This document shows, piece after piece, positions 17,253 through 25,017 of a stretch of DNA of 64,000 nt (position 1 is its first letter; every line of letters starts with the position of its first letter). The stretch is from JAIBJN01 sp963839745 (GTDB lineage: Bacteria > Actinomycetota > Thermoleophilia > Gaiellales > Gaiellaceae). The translations under genes were made by a program, and so were the position numbers. The notes below the pieces were generated by a model that saw only the letters and a list, made by a program, of their open reading frames with translations, had not been told where the DNA came from and did no database searches. The DNA lies in NCBI GenBank assembly GCA_963839745.1, contig CAWIWC010000010.1, positions 372,001 to 436,000 of the forward strand, written 5' to 3'.

Positions 17253-17782
17253 CCCGCCGCGGCCAGACGCTCGACGAGCGCCTCGCCGATCAGCGCGAGG
17301 GCCTCGCGCCCGGCCTCCTCGTCCGTGAAGGGCGCGAGGAGCCCCTCCGAGCGCAGGAGCTGGACGACGACGACGCGGCCGGGCTCGACCGGCTGGAGGA
17401 TGAACTCGTACTCGAGGTCGCGCACGCCCGGGACGACGAGCCTGTCCTGCCACCGGAGCTTGCGGTCGCCGCGAACGATCAGGACTTCGGCGTCGAGCTC
17501 CTCCGGGTCGTGGTCGGGCAGCGTGAGCTCGAGGTCGAGCTCGGCGCCCACGACCGGCTCGCCGGACGCGGACGTGATCACCGGGTTCCACTGGTCGTAG
17601 TCGTCGAAGTCCGTGAGGACGGCCCAGACCTCAGCCTTGGGCGCATCGACGGTCGAGCTGACCATCATGACCCGAGCGGGTCGGTCGAGCACCGCGCTCG
17701 CCCCCAGCGCAGCGAGCACGAGGCCGGCGAGGACGGCGACCGTAACGAGGCCGCGCCGGAGCCATCTGCGCACGGCGCTCAC
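17249..17782 (-). CDS. Membrane-anchored SRPBCC (START-like) protein
   Basis: A 177-aa protein with an N-terminal membrane anchor (LVTVAVLAGLVLAALGASAV, residues about 11-30) followed by a START-like ligand-binding fold: SSTVDAPKAEVWAVLTDFDDYDQWNPVI is the standard start of polyketide cyclase/dehydrase SRPBCC domains, and GRVVVVQLLRSEGLLAPF lies near the end. The GTG at 17782 overlaps the stop of the GNAT gene by 4 nt, so it belongs to the minus-strand operon. The hydrophobic cavity could hold a lipid or small ligand; no catalytic residues can be assigned. Its role beside two acyltransferase-like proteins is unknown. Confidence 0.8.
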   Translation of the reverse strand: MSAVRRWLRRGLVTVAVLAGLVLAALGASAVLDRPARVMMVSSTVDAPKAEVWAVLTDFDDYDQWNPVITSASGEPVVGAELDLELTLPDHDPEELDAEVLIVRGDRKLRWQDRLVVPGVRDLEYEFILQPVEPGRVVVVQLLRSEGLLAPFTDEEAGREALALIGEALVERLAAAG

Positions 17783-18939
17783 TCCTCGCGGTCGCCCGCG
17801 GCGAGGCGCGAGCGCCACGACCGGCGGACGTCTCCGAGGTGTCCCGTTCGCGCCAGGGCCGACCGCGCCGCGGCCGACGCGCCCCTGATCGAGGTCTGGA
17901 CGAGGTTGATCCCCAGCGGGCGCGGACGCCGTCCGAAGACCTCGACGTCCTGCTCCGTCCAGCTTTCGTCGGCGAACGCACGCTTGTAGTCCGCGTCGCC
18001 GAAGCCGAAGTCGAGCCGGTTGACCGCCGGATCCTCGCAGAGCCTCTCAATCATCTTCATGAGGAGATACGTGCCGGGGCGCTCCTCCGAGTGCGCGGGA
18101 TCGAACGCGGTTCCCGACGCGGCGTACGTCCCCCGATACGCGGTCCCGAGCTGGAAGGCCACGGGTTCGCCGCGGAGGAAGAGCACGCCGGCGAGGTACC
18201 AGCCCTTGCGCATCGAGAGCTCGGTCAGCCGGCGCTGGCGCTCGTCGGACGAGAAGCCGACGCCGAGCGCGTGCTGGTACGAAGTGCGATGGACGCGCAC
18301 GCAGGCTTCGTACAGCCCGTCGAGGTCGGCCGGGCTGGCGAAGAACCGGATCTTGAGGCCGTCGCCGTAAGACTCCTCCAGCCGGCGGGCATGGCGGCGC
18401 ACGTTCTTGCGGCGCTCGCGCGACCTGGCGGCAAGGAACTCGTCCATCGAGCCGGGAATCCGCGCGGCCCAGTGCGTCGTCTTGGGCGCGAAGCGGCGGA
18501 GACGGAGCGCCGGCGCCCGTGACGAGGCCTCGCTGTGCAGGCCCGAGTCGACGGTGAGCATCCTCAGCCGGAGGAGGTCGAGCCGCTCGCCGCGCAGCGA
18601 CTCGGCGAGCGCGTCCAGCACGGCGCCCGTGCCGACGGCTTCCACGTCGCCGAGGAAGCCGCCGTAGACGACGGTCAGGGCGCGGACGGTCGGCGTGTAG
18701 CCGATCCCGTAGCCGAGCTGGGCTGCCAGCGGGAAGTCCTCGAGGCGTGCCACGACGAGCGCCTTCGCCGCGCCGTCCTCCACGAGGACGACGTGAGGAC
18801 GCAGGACGCGCGTCGAGTGCTCGAGGAAGGTGAGGAAGAGGTCGATGTCGCTCGGCAGGCGCCCGCCTTCCAGGGACTCCCAGACCGGGCGGAGCGCCTC
18901 GACCTCCTCGAACGAGCGCGCGGCGTGCACGGTCGTCAC
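17779..18939 (-). CDS. GNAT/FemAB-like N-acyltransferase, copy 2
   Basis: A 386-aa two-domain acyltransferase-like protein. The C-terminal GNAT_6/BioF2-like domain contains RSRERRKNVRRHARRLEESYG, YQHALGVGFSSDERQRRLTELS, GEPVAFQLGTAYRGTYAASGTAFDPAH and the terminal LDFGFGDADYKRAFAD, close to the CelD/FemAB family. GTG 18939 gives a length matching its paralogue directly upstream (388 aa), and it overlaps that stop by 4 nt. FemAB-like enzymes transfer aminoacyl or acyl groups to cell-wall precursors; in polysaccharide loci they may decorate sugars with amino acids. That assignment is inference. Confidence 0.8.
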   Translation of the reverse strand: MTTVHAARSFEEVEALRPVWESLEGGRLPSDIDLFLTFLEHSTRVLRPHVVLVEDGAAKALVVARLEDFPLAAQLGYGIGYTPTVRALTVVYGGFLGDVEAVGTGAVLDALAESLRGERLDLLRLRMLTVDSGLHSEASSRAPALRLRRFAPKTTHWAARIPGSMDEFLAARSRERRKNVRRHARRLEESYGDGLKIRFFASPADLDGLYEACVRVHRTSYQHALGVGFSSDERQRRLTELSMRKGWYLAGVLFLRGEPVAFQLGTAYRGTYAASGTAFDPAHSEERPGTYLLMKMIERLCEDPAVNRLDFGFGDADYKRAFADESWTEQDVEVFGRRPRPLGINLVQTSIRGASAAARSALARTGHLGDVRRSWRSRLAAGDREE

Positions 18940-20102
18940 GTGAGCGCCCCCGGCGCGTTGCTTACGAGCCGTCCTCGCCACGCCCGACGGGCCGCGCGGA
19001 GGCGGCCGCTGCGTGAGAGGAGCGCCTTCGAGGCCTGCGAGGAGCCGCGCACCGTCGTCTGCGCCAGGTTGATCGCAATGGGTCGCGGACGCGCGGCGAA
19101 GACCGTCACGTCTTCCTCGAGCCTGCTGTCGTCCGAGAAGCGCCGCTTGTACTCGGCGTCACCCGAACCAAAGTCCATCCAGTCGACCTCGCCGCAGAGT
19201 TGTTCGACCATCTTTACCAGCACGTACGTGCCGAGGCGAAGATCCCGATGCGCCGGATCGTACCCCGTAGGGCCCGTGTAGAACACCCTCCGGTACGCGG
19301 TCCCGTGCCAGAACGCGGCAGGCATGCCGTCGAGGTAGAGCACGAAGCCGCGGAACCAGCCGCGCTCGGCGGCGAGCTCGCGCAGGCGCCGCTCGAGCTC
19401 GCCGCCTGTTAGCCCGGCGCCCATGCCGTGCTGGTACGTCTTCACGTGCACGGCCGCGGTGTCCCGCATGAGCTCCTCGAGCTCGGCAGGCCTGCGGAAG
19501 ACCTTGAACTCGACGCCCTCGCCGTAGCGTTCCTCGAGCCGCCGTCCGTAGCGCTTGACGTTCGAGCGCGTCTTCGAGGAGCGCGCGCCAAGGTATTCGT
19601 CGAAGGTCGCCGGGATCCGCGCGCGCCAGCGCTCGACCTGCGCGCCGAGGTGCTGGCGGACGAGGAGCCCGGGCCGGGTCCGGGCAAGCTCGTGGACGGG
19701 ACCGCCGACCTCGAGGAGCCGCAGTCGTAGCACGTCGAGCCCGTCCTCGGCCAACGCGCCGGAGAGTGCCGCGAAGAGCGGCTCGGCGGTCTCGCCGTCG
19801 ATGCCGAGGAGGCCGCCCTGGGCGATCGTGAGAGCCCGGACGCGCGGCCTCAGCACCGCCTTGTAGCCGATGCGGGCGGTGAGCTCGGCCTCCTCGACGC
19901 GTCCGACTGCTAGCGCCGTCGGGCTCCCGTCGCGCTCGAGGACGGCCACATGCGGCCGGATCACGCCGCGTCCATAGCGGAGGACCGTGAGGTGGTAGTC
20001 GAGGTCGGCGGTGAGCCTCTCCGGCAGCAGTGCCTCCCAGGTGTCCCGCAGCTCTTCGACCGCCTCGATCGTGCGGGCGACGGTGACGCGCGTGCCGCTC
20101 AC
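18936..20102 (-). CDS. GNAT/FemAB-like N-acyltransferase, copy 1
   Basis: A 388-aa paralogue of the downstream gene, with the same block order: DYHLTVLRYGRGVIRPHVAVLE, RSSKTRSNVKRYGRRLEERYG, YQHGMGAGLTGGELERRLRELA, FWHGTAYRRVFYTGPTGYDPAH and MDFGSGDAEYKRRFSDDSR. The DFG.GD.EYK segment is shared by both copies and is typical of BioF2-like/FemAB GNAT domains. The ATG at 20102 overlaps the stop of the aldo/keto reductase gene. The tandem, similar-length arrangement suggests a duplication followed by divergence, perhaps for two donors or two acceptor positions on the same glycan. No direct evidence of substrate. Confidence 0.8.
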   Translation of the reverse strand: MSGTRVTVARTIEAVEELRDTWEALLPERLTADLDYHLTVLRYGRGVIRPHVAVLERDGSPTALAVGRVEEAELTARIGYKAVLRPRVRALTIAQGGLLGIDGETAEPLFAALSGALAEDGLDVLRLRLLEVGGPVHELARTRPGLLVRQHLGAQVERWRARIPATFDEYLGARSSKTRSNVKRYGRRLEERYGEGVEFKVFRRPAELEELMRDTAAVHVKTYQHGMGAGLTGGELERRLRELAAERGWFRGFVLYLDGMPAAFWHGTAYRRVFYTGPTGYDPAHRDLRLGTYVLVKMVEQLCGEVDWMDFGSGDAEYKRRFSDDSRLEEDVTVFAARPRPIAINLAQTTVRGSSQASKALLSRSGRLRAARRAWRGRLVSNAPGALT

Positions 20103-21013
20103 CGGCCGATCCTCCTGACGCCTGCCTTGAGGCGGCCCGCGCGTGCGCGCGCCTTGCGCACGAGGCGCTTCGCGCGATAGCCGAGGAGCGAGTCCCGCTC
20201 GAGCGAGGCGGCCTCCTCGTCCGTCAGCTCGACAGCGAGCGCGCCGGCGTTCTCCTCCAGGTGGGCGACCGAGGCCGTGCCGGGGATGGGGATCGCGCCG
20301 TGCCGGATCGCCCAGGCGAGCGCGACCTGCCCGGGCGTCGCGCCGTGCGCGCGGCCCACCGAGGCGAGCGCGCCCGAGGCCCTCGAGAGGAAGCCCTTGG
20401 CGAGCGGCGCCCAGGCGATGAAGGCGAGGCCGTCCTCCGTGCAGCGAGCCAGCACGCTCGTGGAGCTCCGCTCAGCCAGGCTGAAGCGGTTCTGCACGGA
20501 CACGACGGCGGTCACGCGGCGGGCGCGCTCGAGCTGGGCGACGCCGACGTTACAAACACCGATCTCGCGGATCTTGCCCTCCTCGCGGAGCTCGGCGAGG
20601 GCGCCCACCGAGTCCTCGACCGGCACGCGCGGGTCGACGAGGTGCAGCTGGTAGAGGTCGATGCGCTCGACGTCCAGCCTGCGAAGGCTCGACTCGCAGG
20701 CCGCCCGGAGCGATTCGGGGCGGCAGTCCGCCTCCCACTCGTGCGGGCCGTGGCGCCGGAAGCCGCCCTTGGTCGCGATCAGGAGCCCGTCGTACGGGTG
20801 GAGCGCCTCGCGCACCAGGTTCTCGGCGACCTCAGGGCCCGTACGAGTCGGCCGTGTCGAAGAGCTCGACTCCCAGGTCGGCCGCGCGGCGTAGCAGCGC
20901 GCGGGCGGCAGCCGGATCGGCGGGCTCGCCCCAGGTCCCGCGCCCGGTGAGCGACATCGTGCCCAGCCCGAGCGGGCTGACGGTGAGATCGCCGATCCGC
21001 GCGGGCCGCTCAT
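20099..21013 (-). CDS. Aldo/keto reductase, frameshifted near its 5' end
   Basis: An NADPH-dependent aldo/keto reductase (TIM barrel). The intact part reads EVAENLVREALHPYDGLLIATKGGF, IDLYQLHLVDPRVPVEDSVGALAELREEGKIREIGVCN, FIAWAPLAKGFLS and PGQVALAWAIRHGAIPIPG, all canonical. The N-terminal part is in another frame (RIGDLTVSPLGLGTMS and ELFDTADSYG, which supplies the catalytic Asp/Tyr) and joins near 20840-20850 at a GGGCCC run. A start at ATG 21013, overlapping the GT2 stop, needs a further shift near 21000. The lesions are probably sequencing errors. It may reduce a keto-sugar or aldose intermediate of the locus. Confidence 0.8.
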   Translation of the reverse strand: MSGPRGSAISPSARSGWARCRSPGAGPGASPPIRLPPARCYAARPTWESSSSTRPTRTGPEVAENLVREALHPYDGLLIATKGGFRRHGPHEWEADCRPESLRAACESSLRRLDVERIDLYQLHLVDPRVPVEDSVGALAELREEGKIREIGVCNVGVAQLERARRVTAVVSVQNRFSLAERSSTSVLARCTEDGLAFIAWAPLAKGFLSRASGALASVGRAHGATPGQVALAWAIRHGAIPIPGTASVAHLEENAGALAVELTDEEAASLERDSLLGYRAKRLVRKARARAGRLKAGVRRIGR

Positions 21014-21912
21014 CGGAAACCGTCTCCCGACTGGCCCTGCCTCGGCGGCGGGAAGAGGGCGTAGCGCGTCGCGCTCGCGCCGAGCGTCCACTCGGCGACG
21101 ACGAGGCGCGGCAGATAGCGCACGAAGCGGCGCTTCAGCGCGGGCTCTTGCCCGAGCCGCCGGTAGATGACCGGAAGGCGCAGGAGCGCGAAGTGGTGGA
21201 GGGGGACCTTGGCGGCGATTCGCCGGACGGCGCCCTCGTCGACGACGCGGCGCGTCCGCGCGATCCCGTAGGCCATGCGCTGCTGCTGGCGGCGCAGGTC
21301 GCCCCAGGTCTCGCGGCTGTGGTCGTGGTGCGCGTGGAACCGCGGGTCGAACACGAGCCGGTACCCGGCGGCCTGGGCGTCGGCGCTGAAGACGCCGTCC
21401 TCGCCGCCGTAGCTCTCGTCCCAGCGGAAGGGCACGTCTCGGGGGACGGCGACGCAGTAGGAGGAGAGGAACGGCACCGTCCGCGGCTCTCCGAGCGGCA
21501 GGTACGGCGTCTCGCCCTGGAGGTGCGCGACCCAGCCCCAGGCCGTGCGGCTGTCGAACGTCCGCGCGCAGCCGACGAGCGCGTTGGGAAACTCCTGCAG
21601 GGCGCGGGCGAGGCCGGCGCCCCAGCCCTTGGCCGGGATCGCGTCGGCGTCCAGGAAGACGACGACGGGGCTCGTCGCCGCCGCCCAGCCGGCATTCCGC
21701 GCGCCCCCTGCGGACTTGGAGGTCTCGTTCGCGACGACCGTCGCGCCGGCCGCCCTCGCGGCCTCGGCCGTCCCGTCCTTCGACGCGTCGTCGACGACGA
21801 TGATCTCCGCGGGCGCGGGCGTCTGCGCGCGTAGAGCCTCGACGACGCGCGCGATCGTCCGCTCGGCGTCGTAGGCGGGGATGACGACGCTGTAGGCGGG
21901 CTCAGCGCCCAT
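21010..21912 (-). CDS. Glycosyltransferase family 2
   Basis: A 300-aa GT-A enzyme: YSVVIPAYDAERTIARVVEAL, the nucleotide-binding AEIIVVDDASKDGT, GGARNAGWAAATSPVVVFLDADAIP with the DxD motif, and a receiver region YGGEDGVFSADAQAAGYRLVFDPRF. The C-terminal 80 residues are basic and could associate with the membrane, but there is no clear helix pair. It overlaps the end of the toroid gene by 11 nt and the presumed start of the aldo/keto reductase by 4 nt, so it is inside the minus-strand polysaccharide operon. Donor unknown. Confidence 0.88.
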   Translation of the reverse strand: MGAEPAYSVVIPAYDAERTIARVVEALRAQTPAPAEIIVVDDASKDGTAEAARAAGATVVANETSKSAGGARNAGWAAATSPVVVFLDADAIPAKGWGAGLARALQEFPNALVGCARTFDSRTAWGWVAHLQGETPYLPLGEPRTVPFLSSYCVAVPRDVPFRWDESYGGEDGVFSADAQAAGYRLVFDPRFHAHHDHSRETWGDLRRQQQRMAYGIARTRRVVDEGAVRRIAAKVPLHHFALLRLPVIYRRLGQEPALKRRFVRYLPRLVVAEWTLGASATRYALFPPPRQGQSGDGFR

Positions 21913-23059
21913 TGCCGAGGATCCGTTCTCGCAGGGCGAGGGAATCCGCCAGGAACTTCGCTGACCAGTTCGGGTACTGGAGCGGCGCGTAGCGTCCGTA
22001 GATCGGGAACGAGCCGGCGACGGCGCCGTCGATCGCGCTCCAGCGGCTGCGCGTCTGGAGCGCCGCAGCCTGCTCGACCGCCGCGATTCCGGCCCGTCTG
22101 AAGTCGACGTCGCCGGTCTCCTGGTAGAGGCGGAGCCAGACTCCGCCGACCTGCGCGAGCCCGGTGATGCAGATCGAGCGCGACTGCGCGGTCCATTCCC
22201 GGTCGTACGTCGCCGGCAACCAGCCGCGGGTGTAGAAGATGCCCATGAGGGCGCGCGCTGTCTTCTGCGCGGCCTCGAGGTAGCGCCGGTCTCCGCCCAG
22301 CGCGGAGCTCTCCAGGAGCCCGCGCATCGTGTAGGCGAGCGCGTGCGTGCTCGGGAAGGTCCCAGTGCGGAAGATGCACCAATCGAACCAGCCGTTCTCG
22401 TGCTGGACGGAGAGGACCCAGTCGAGGTGCCGGACGGCGACGTCGCGGAAGCGCTCCTCGCCGGACGCGGCCGCGAGGCGGAGGAGCGCCCAGTCGACGC
22501 GCGAGCAGTACGTATGGGGGATGCCGCCGTAGTCGTTCTCGCCCTGCCAGGTACCGTCGGCCTCCTGTGCGCGCTCGAGCCACTCGCCGGCTCTCACGGC
22601 CGCCTGCAGGTAGCGCTCGTCCCCGAGCGTCTCGTGGAGGTCGAGCCAGCCGAAGATGACCATGCCCGTGTTGAAGGCAACGGATCGTCCGGGCGGTGAC
22701 TTGACGGCGTCGGTCATCACCCCTCCGTCTGGATTCTGCACGTCGATCTCCCAGTCGCCCATCTCGCGGGCGCGGGTGACGAGGGACTCGTCGCCGGTCC
22801 GGGCGGCGTGCTCGAGCAACGTCCCGATGATGTAGCCGGTGGTCTCCGGGAAGGCCGGGCGCCAGCCGTGCAGCATGTGGTACGCGAGCGCCGAGCCGCG
22901 GCGGCCCGTGATGTCGTGTGTGAGGCAGAGCCAGCGGATGGCGGCCTCGAGCGCGCCGTCGGGCACGCCGGCCTCGGCCGGGAAGGACATCCGCGCCCTG
23001 CGGGCCGTGTCCCCGACGACGAGTGCCGGTAGCGCTGCCGACCGGCGGAGAAGATCCAT
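21902..23059 (-). CDS. Alpha/alpha-toroid protein, six-hairpin-glycosidase-like, function unknown
   Basis: A 385-aa protein made of repeated helical hairpins (AIRWLCLTHDITG, RAREMGDWEIDVQNPDGGVM, RYLQAAVRAGEWLERAQEADGTWQ, RHLDWVLSVQHENGWFDWCIF, RYLEAAQKTARALMGIF). The regular W/Q..DG.W pattern is seen in alpha/alpha-toroids such as unsaturated glucuronyl hydrolases and other six-hairpin glycosidases. No signal peptide is evident. ATG 23059 is used; GTG 23068 is an alternative. It sits between TagA and a GT2. A role in trimming or epimerising polysaccharide is possible, but no catalytic residue set was recognised. Confidence 0.7.
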   Translation of the reverse strand: MDLLRRSAALPALVVGDTARRARMSFPAEAGVPDGALEAAIRWLCLTHDITGRRGSALAYHMLHGWRPAFPETTGYIIGTLLEHAARTGDESLVTRAREMGDWEIDVQNPDGGVMTDAVKSPPGRSVAFNTGMVIFGWLDLHETLGDERYLQAAVRAGEWLERAQEADGTWQGENDYGGIPHTYCSRVDWALLRLAAASGEERFRDVAVRHLDWVLSVQHENGWFDWCIFRTGTFPSTHALAYTMRGLLESSALGGDRRYLEAAQKTARALMGIFYTRGWLPATYDREWTAQSRSICITGLAQVGGVWLRLYQETGDVDFRRAGIAAVEQAAALQTRSRWSAIDGAVAGSFPIYGRYAPLQYPNWSAKFLADSLALRERILGNGR

Positions 23060-23070
23060 CGCGTCCACGG

Positions 23071-23862
23071 CTACCCGCGTCGGCGTGTGACGAGGGCGCG
23101 GGCCAGCATGGCCGCGAACCGTGCGTTCGTGCGCAGGTAGCGCGGGCCCAGTCGGCGAGGCTCCTGGATGAAGCGGTAGAACCACTCGAGCCCGGTGCGC
23201 TGCATCCAGCGCGGGGCCCGCTTCGTCAGCCCGGCGACGACGTCGATCGAGCCTCCGACGCCCATGGAGAAGGGGACGCCGAGGTCCCGGGCGTGTTCTG
23301 CCAGCCAGAATTCCTTGCGCGGCGAGCTCATGGCGACGAACAGGATGTGGGGCTCGGAGGCCCGCACGAGCTCGCAGATCTCCGGGCTCTCCTCGTCCTT
23401 GAAGTAGCCGTGGTGGTGCCCGGCGACGACGAGCCCGGGATAGCGCTCGAGCAGGCGGGCGATCGCGGTCTCGAGCACTTCCTGGCGCGCGCCGAGGACG
23501 TAGACGCGGTAGCCGCGCTCCGCCGCGAGCTCCAGCAGCCGGAACATGAGGTCGATCCCGGCGACGCGCTCCGGGAGCGGGTCGCCGAGCAGCCGGGAGG
23601 CCCACACGATCGGCTGGCCGTCGACGCTGATCAGCTCGCACCGCTCGACGACGTCGCGCAGGCGAGGGTCATCGTGCAAGGAGACGACCTTGGCGACGTT
23701 GATGGCCACGTGCTGCGTCGGCTCGCCCGCTTCGATGATCTCCGCGCAGCGCTCGACGGTCGCGTCCATGTCGAGTCGGTCGATCTCGCAGCCGAGGATC
23801 TGTGCCCGGTCGCGGAACCTCGCCGCTCGAACCGGGGCTTCCAGCGCGCTGCTCCCGCTCAC
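23071..23862 (-). CDS. tagA: WecG/TagA/CpsF-family glycosyltransferase
   Basis: A 263-aa GT26-family enzyme that usually transfers N-acetylmannosamine(uronic acid) to GlcNAc-PP-undecaprenol. Family blocks visible are AQILGCEIDRLDMDATVERC, VAINVAKVVSLHDDPRLRDVVERCELISVDGQPIVWASRLLG, RVAGIDLMFRLLELAAERGYRVYVLGARQEVLE and ILFVAMSSPRKEFWL. The GTG at 23862 overlaps the WecB stop by 4 nt, and the pairing with the UDP-GlcNAc 2-epimerase supports ManNAc as donor. The C-terminal LTKRAPRWMQRTGLEWFYRFIQEPRRL is the usual membrane-association tail. Confidence 0.92.
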   Translation of the reverse strand: MSGSSALEAPVRAARFRDRAQILGCEIDRLDMDATVERCAEIIEAGEPTQHVAINVAKVVSLHDDPRLRDVVERCELISVDGQPIVWASRLLGDPLPERVAGIDLMFRLLELAAERGYRVYVLGARQEVLETAIARLLERYPGLVVAGHHHGYFKDEESPEICELVRASEPHILFVAMSSPRKEFWLAEHARDLGVPFSMGVGGSIDVVAGLTKRAPRWMQRTGLEWFYRFIQEPRRLGPRYLRTNARFAAMLARALVTRRRG

Positions 23863-24977
23863 GCGCTCGTCGCGATCGGGGGCTCGAGCGACGAGCTCAG
23901 GGCTGTCGCGAGGACGTCGGCGACACGCTCGGCGGCCTTCCCGTCCCAGAGCGGGATCGCACACGGTGCGTGCGCCCTCCCGGCCGGGTCGATCTTCGCG
24001 ATCGCGGTCGGGTCGTCGCCGATCAGCGTGTTCGTCCCCTGGAGGATCGTGATCGGGCGCTCCGTGTTGGCGCGCAGCGTGTAGCAGGGAACTCCGAGCG
24101 CGGCCGCCTCCTCCTGCAGGCCGCCGGAGTCGGTGACGATGATCGCCGCGCCGCTCTCCAGCGAGAGAAAGTCGAGGTACCCGAGCGGGTCGAGGCAGGC
24201 GACCCCGGCCGCCTCGAGGCGCGCGAGGCCGTCGCCGGCGGCGAGCTTCGCGCGCGTGCGCGGGTGGATGGGAAAGAGGACCTTCGTGCGCCCCGCCAGG
24301 TCGACCAGCGCGTCGACGACGGCTCGCAGGCTGGCCTCCGCGTCGACGTTCGACGGGCGGTGGAGCGTGATGAGGGCGTAGCCGCGCTCCTCCGCGCCGT
24401 AGCGCGCCCAGACCTCGCGCGTGCGTGCCTCGCGCTCGAGCCGGCGAAGCGTGTCGATCATCGTGTTCCCGACGTAGCGGATGCGGGCGGGATCGATGCC
24501 CTCCGCCACGAGGTTGTCGTGCGCCTCGGGGCTGTGCGTGAAGAGGATGTCCGAGAGCCGGTCGGTGAGCACGCGGTTTTGCTCCTCCGGCATCGTCCAG
24601 TCGCGGGAGCGGAGTCCCGACTCGACGTGGGCGACGCGGATCCCGAGCTTGGAGGCCGCGAGCGCGCAGGCCAGCGTCGCGTTCACGTCGCCGCTCACGA
24701 CGACGAGCTCGGGGCGCTCTTCGAGGAGCACGCGCTCGAAGGCGACGAGTGTGAAGCCGGTCTGCTCGCCGTGCGAGCCGGACCCGACCCCGAGGAAGCG
24801 GTCCGGCCGCGGGAAGCCGAGGTCGTCGAGGATCTCCGTCGACATGCGCTCGTCGTAGTGCTGGCCCGTGTGGACGACGAGCTGGCGGAAGAGGCCACGG
24901 CGCCCGCACGCCTCGATGACAGGCGCCATCTTGACGAAGTTAGGGCGAGTTCCGACTGCGAAGACGACCGTGGTCAT
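23859..24977 (-). CDS. wecB: UDP-N-acetylglucosamine 2-epimerase (non-hydrolysing)
   Basis: A 372-aa enzyme converting UDP-GlcNAc to UDP-ManNAc. The N-terminus is VFAVGTRPNFVKMAPVI, and the residues known to matter in the family fall in VVVSGDVNATLA (Asp), HVESGLRS (Glu), PEEQNRVLTD (Glu) and ITLHRPSNVD (His). ILVTDSGGLQEEA-type and EAAALGVPCYTLRANTERP segments complete the donor site. It is coupled to tagA downstream. The product would feed TagA and any later ManNAc-derived sugars. It has a normal length and no lesions. Confidence 0.95.
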   Translation of the reverse strand: MTTVVFAVGTRPNFVKMAPVIEACGRRGLFRQLVVHTGQHYDERMSTEILDDLGFPRPDRFLGVGSGSHGEQTGFTLVAFERVLLEERPELVVVSGDVNATLACALAASKLGIRVAHVESGLRSRDWTMPEEQNRVLTDRLSDILFTHSPEAHDNLVAEGIDPARIRYVGNTMIDTLRRLEREARTREVWARYGAEERGYALITLHRPSNVDAEASLRAVVDALVDLAGRTKVLFPIHPRTRAKLAAGDGLARLEAAGVACLDPLGYLDFLSLESGAAIIVTDSGGLQEEAAALGVPCYTLRANTERPITILQGTNTLIGDDPTAIAKIDPAGRAHAPCAIPLWDGKAAERVADVLATALSSSLEPPIATSA

Positions 24978-25017
24978 TCTGCTTACCCGGCTCTCAGTGT
25001 GACGCAGAACTAGGTCG

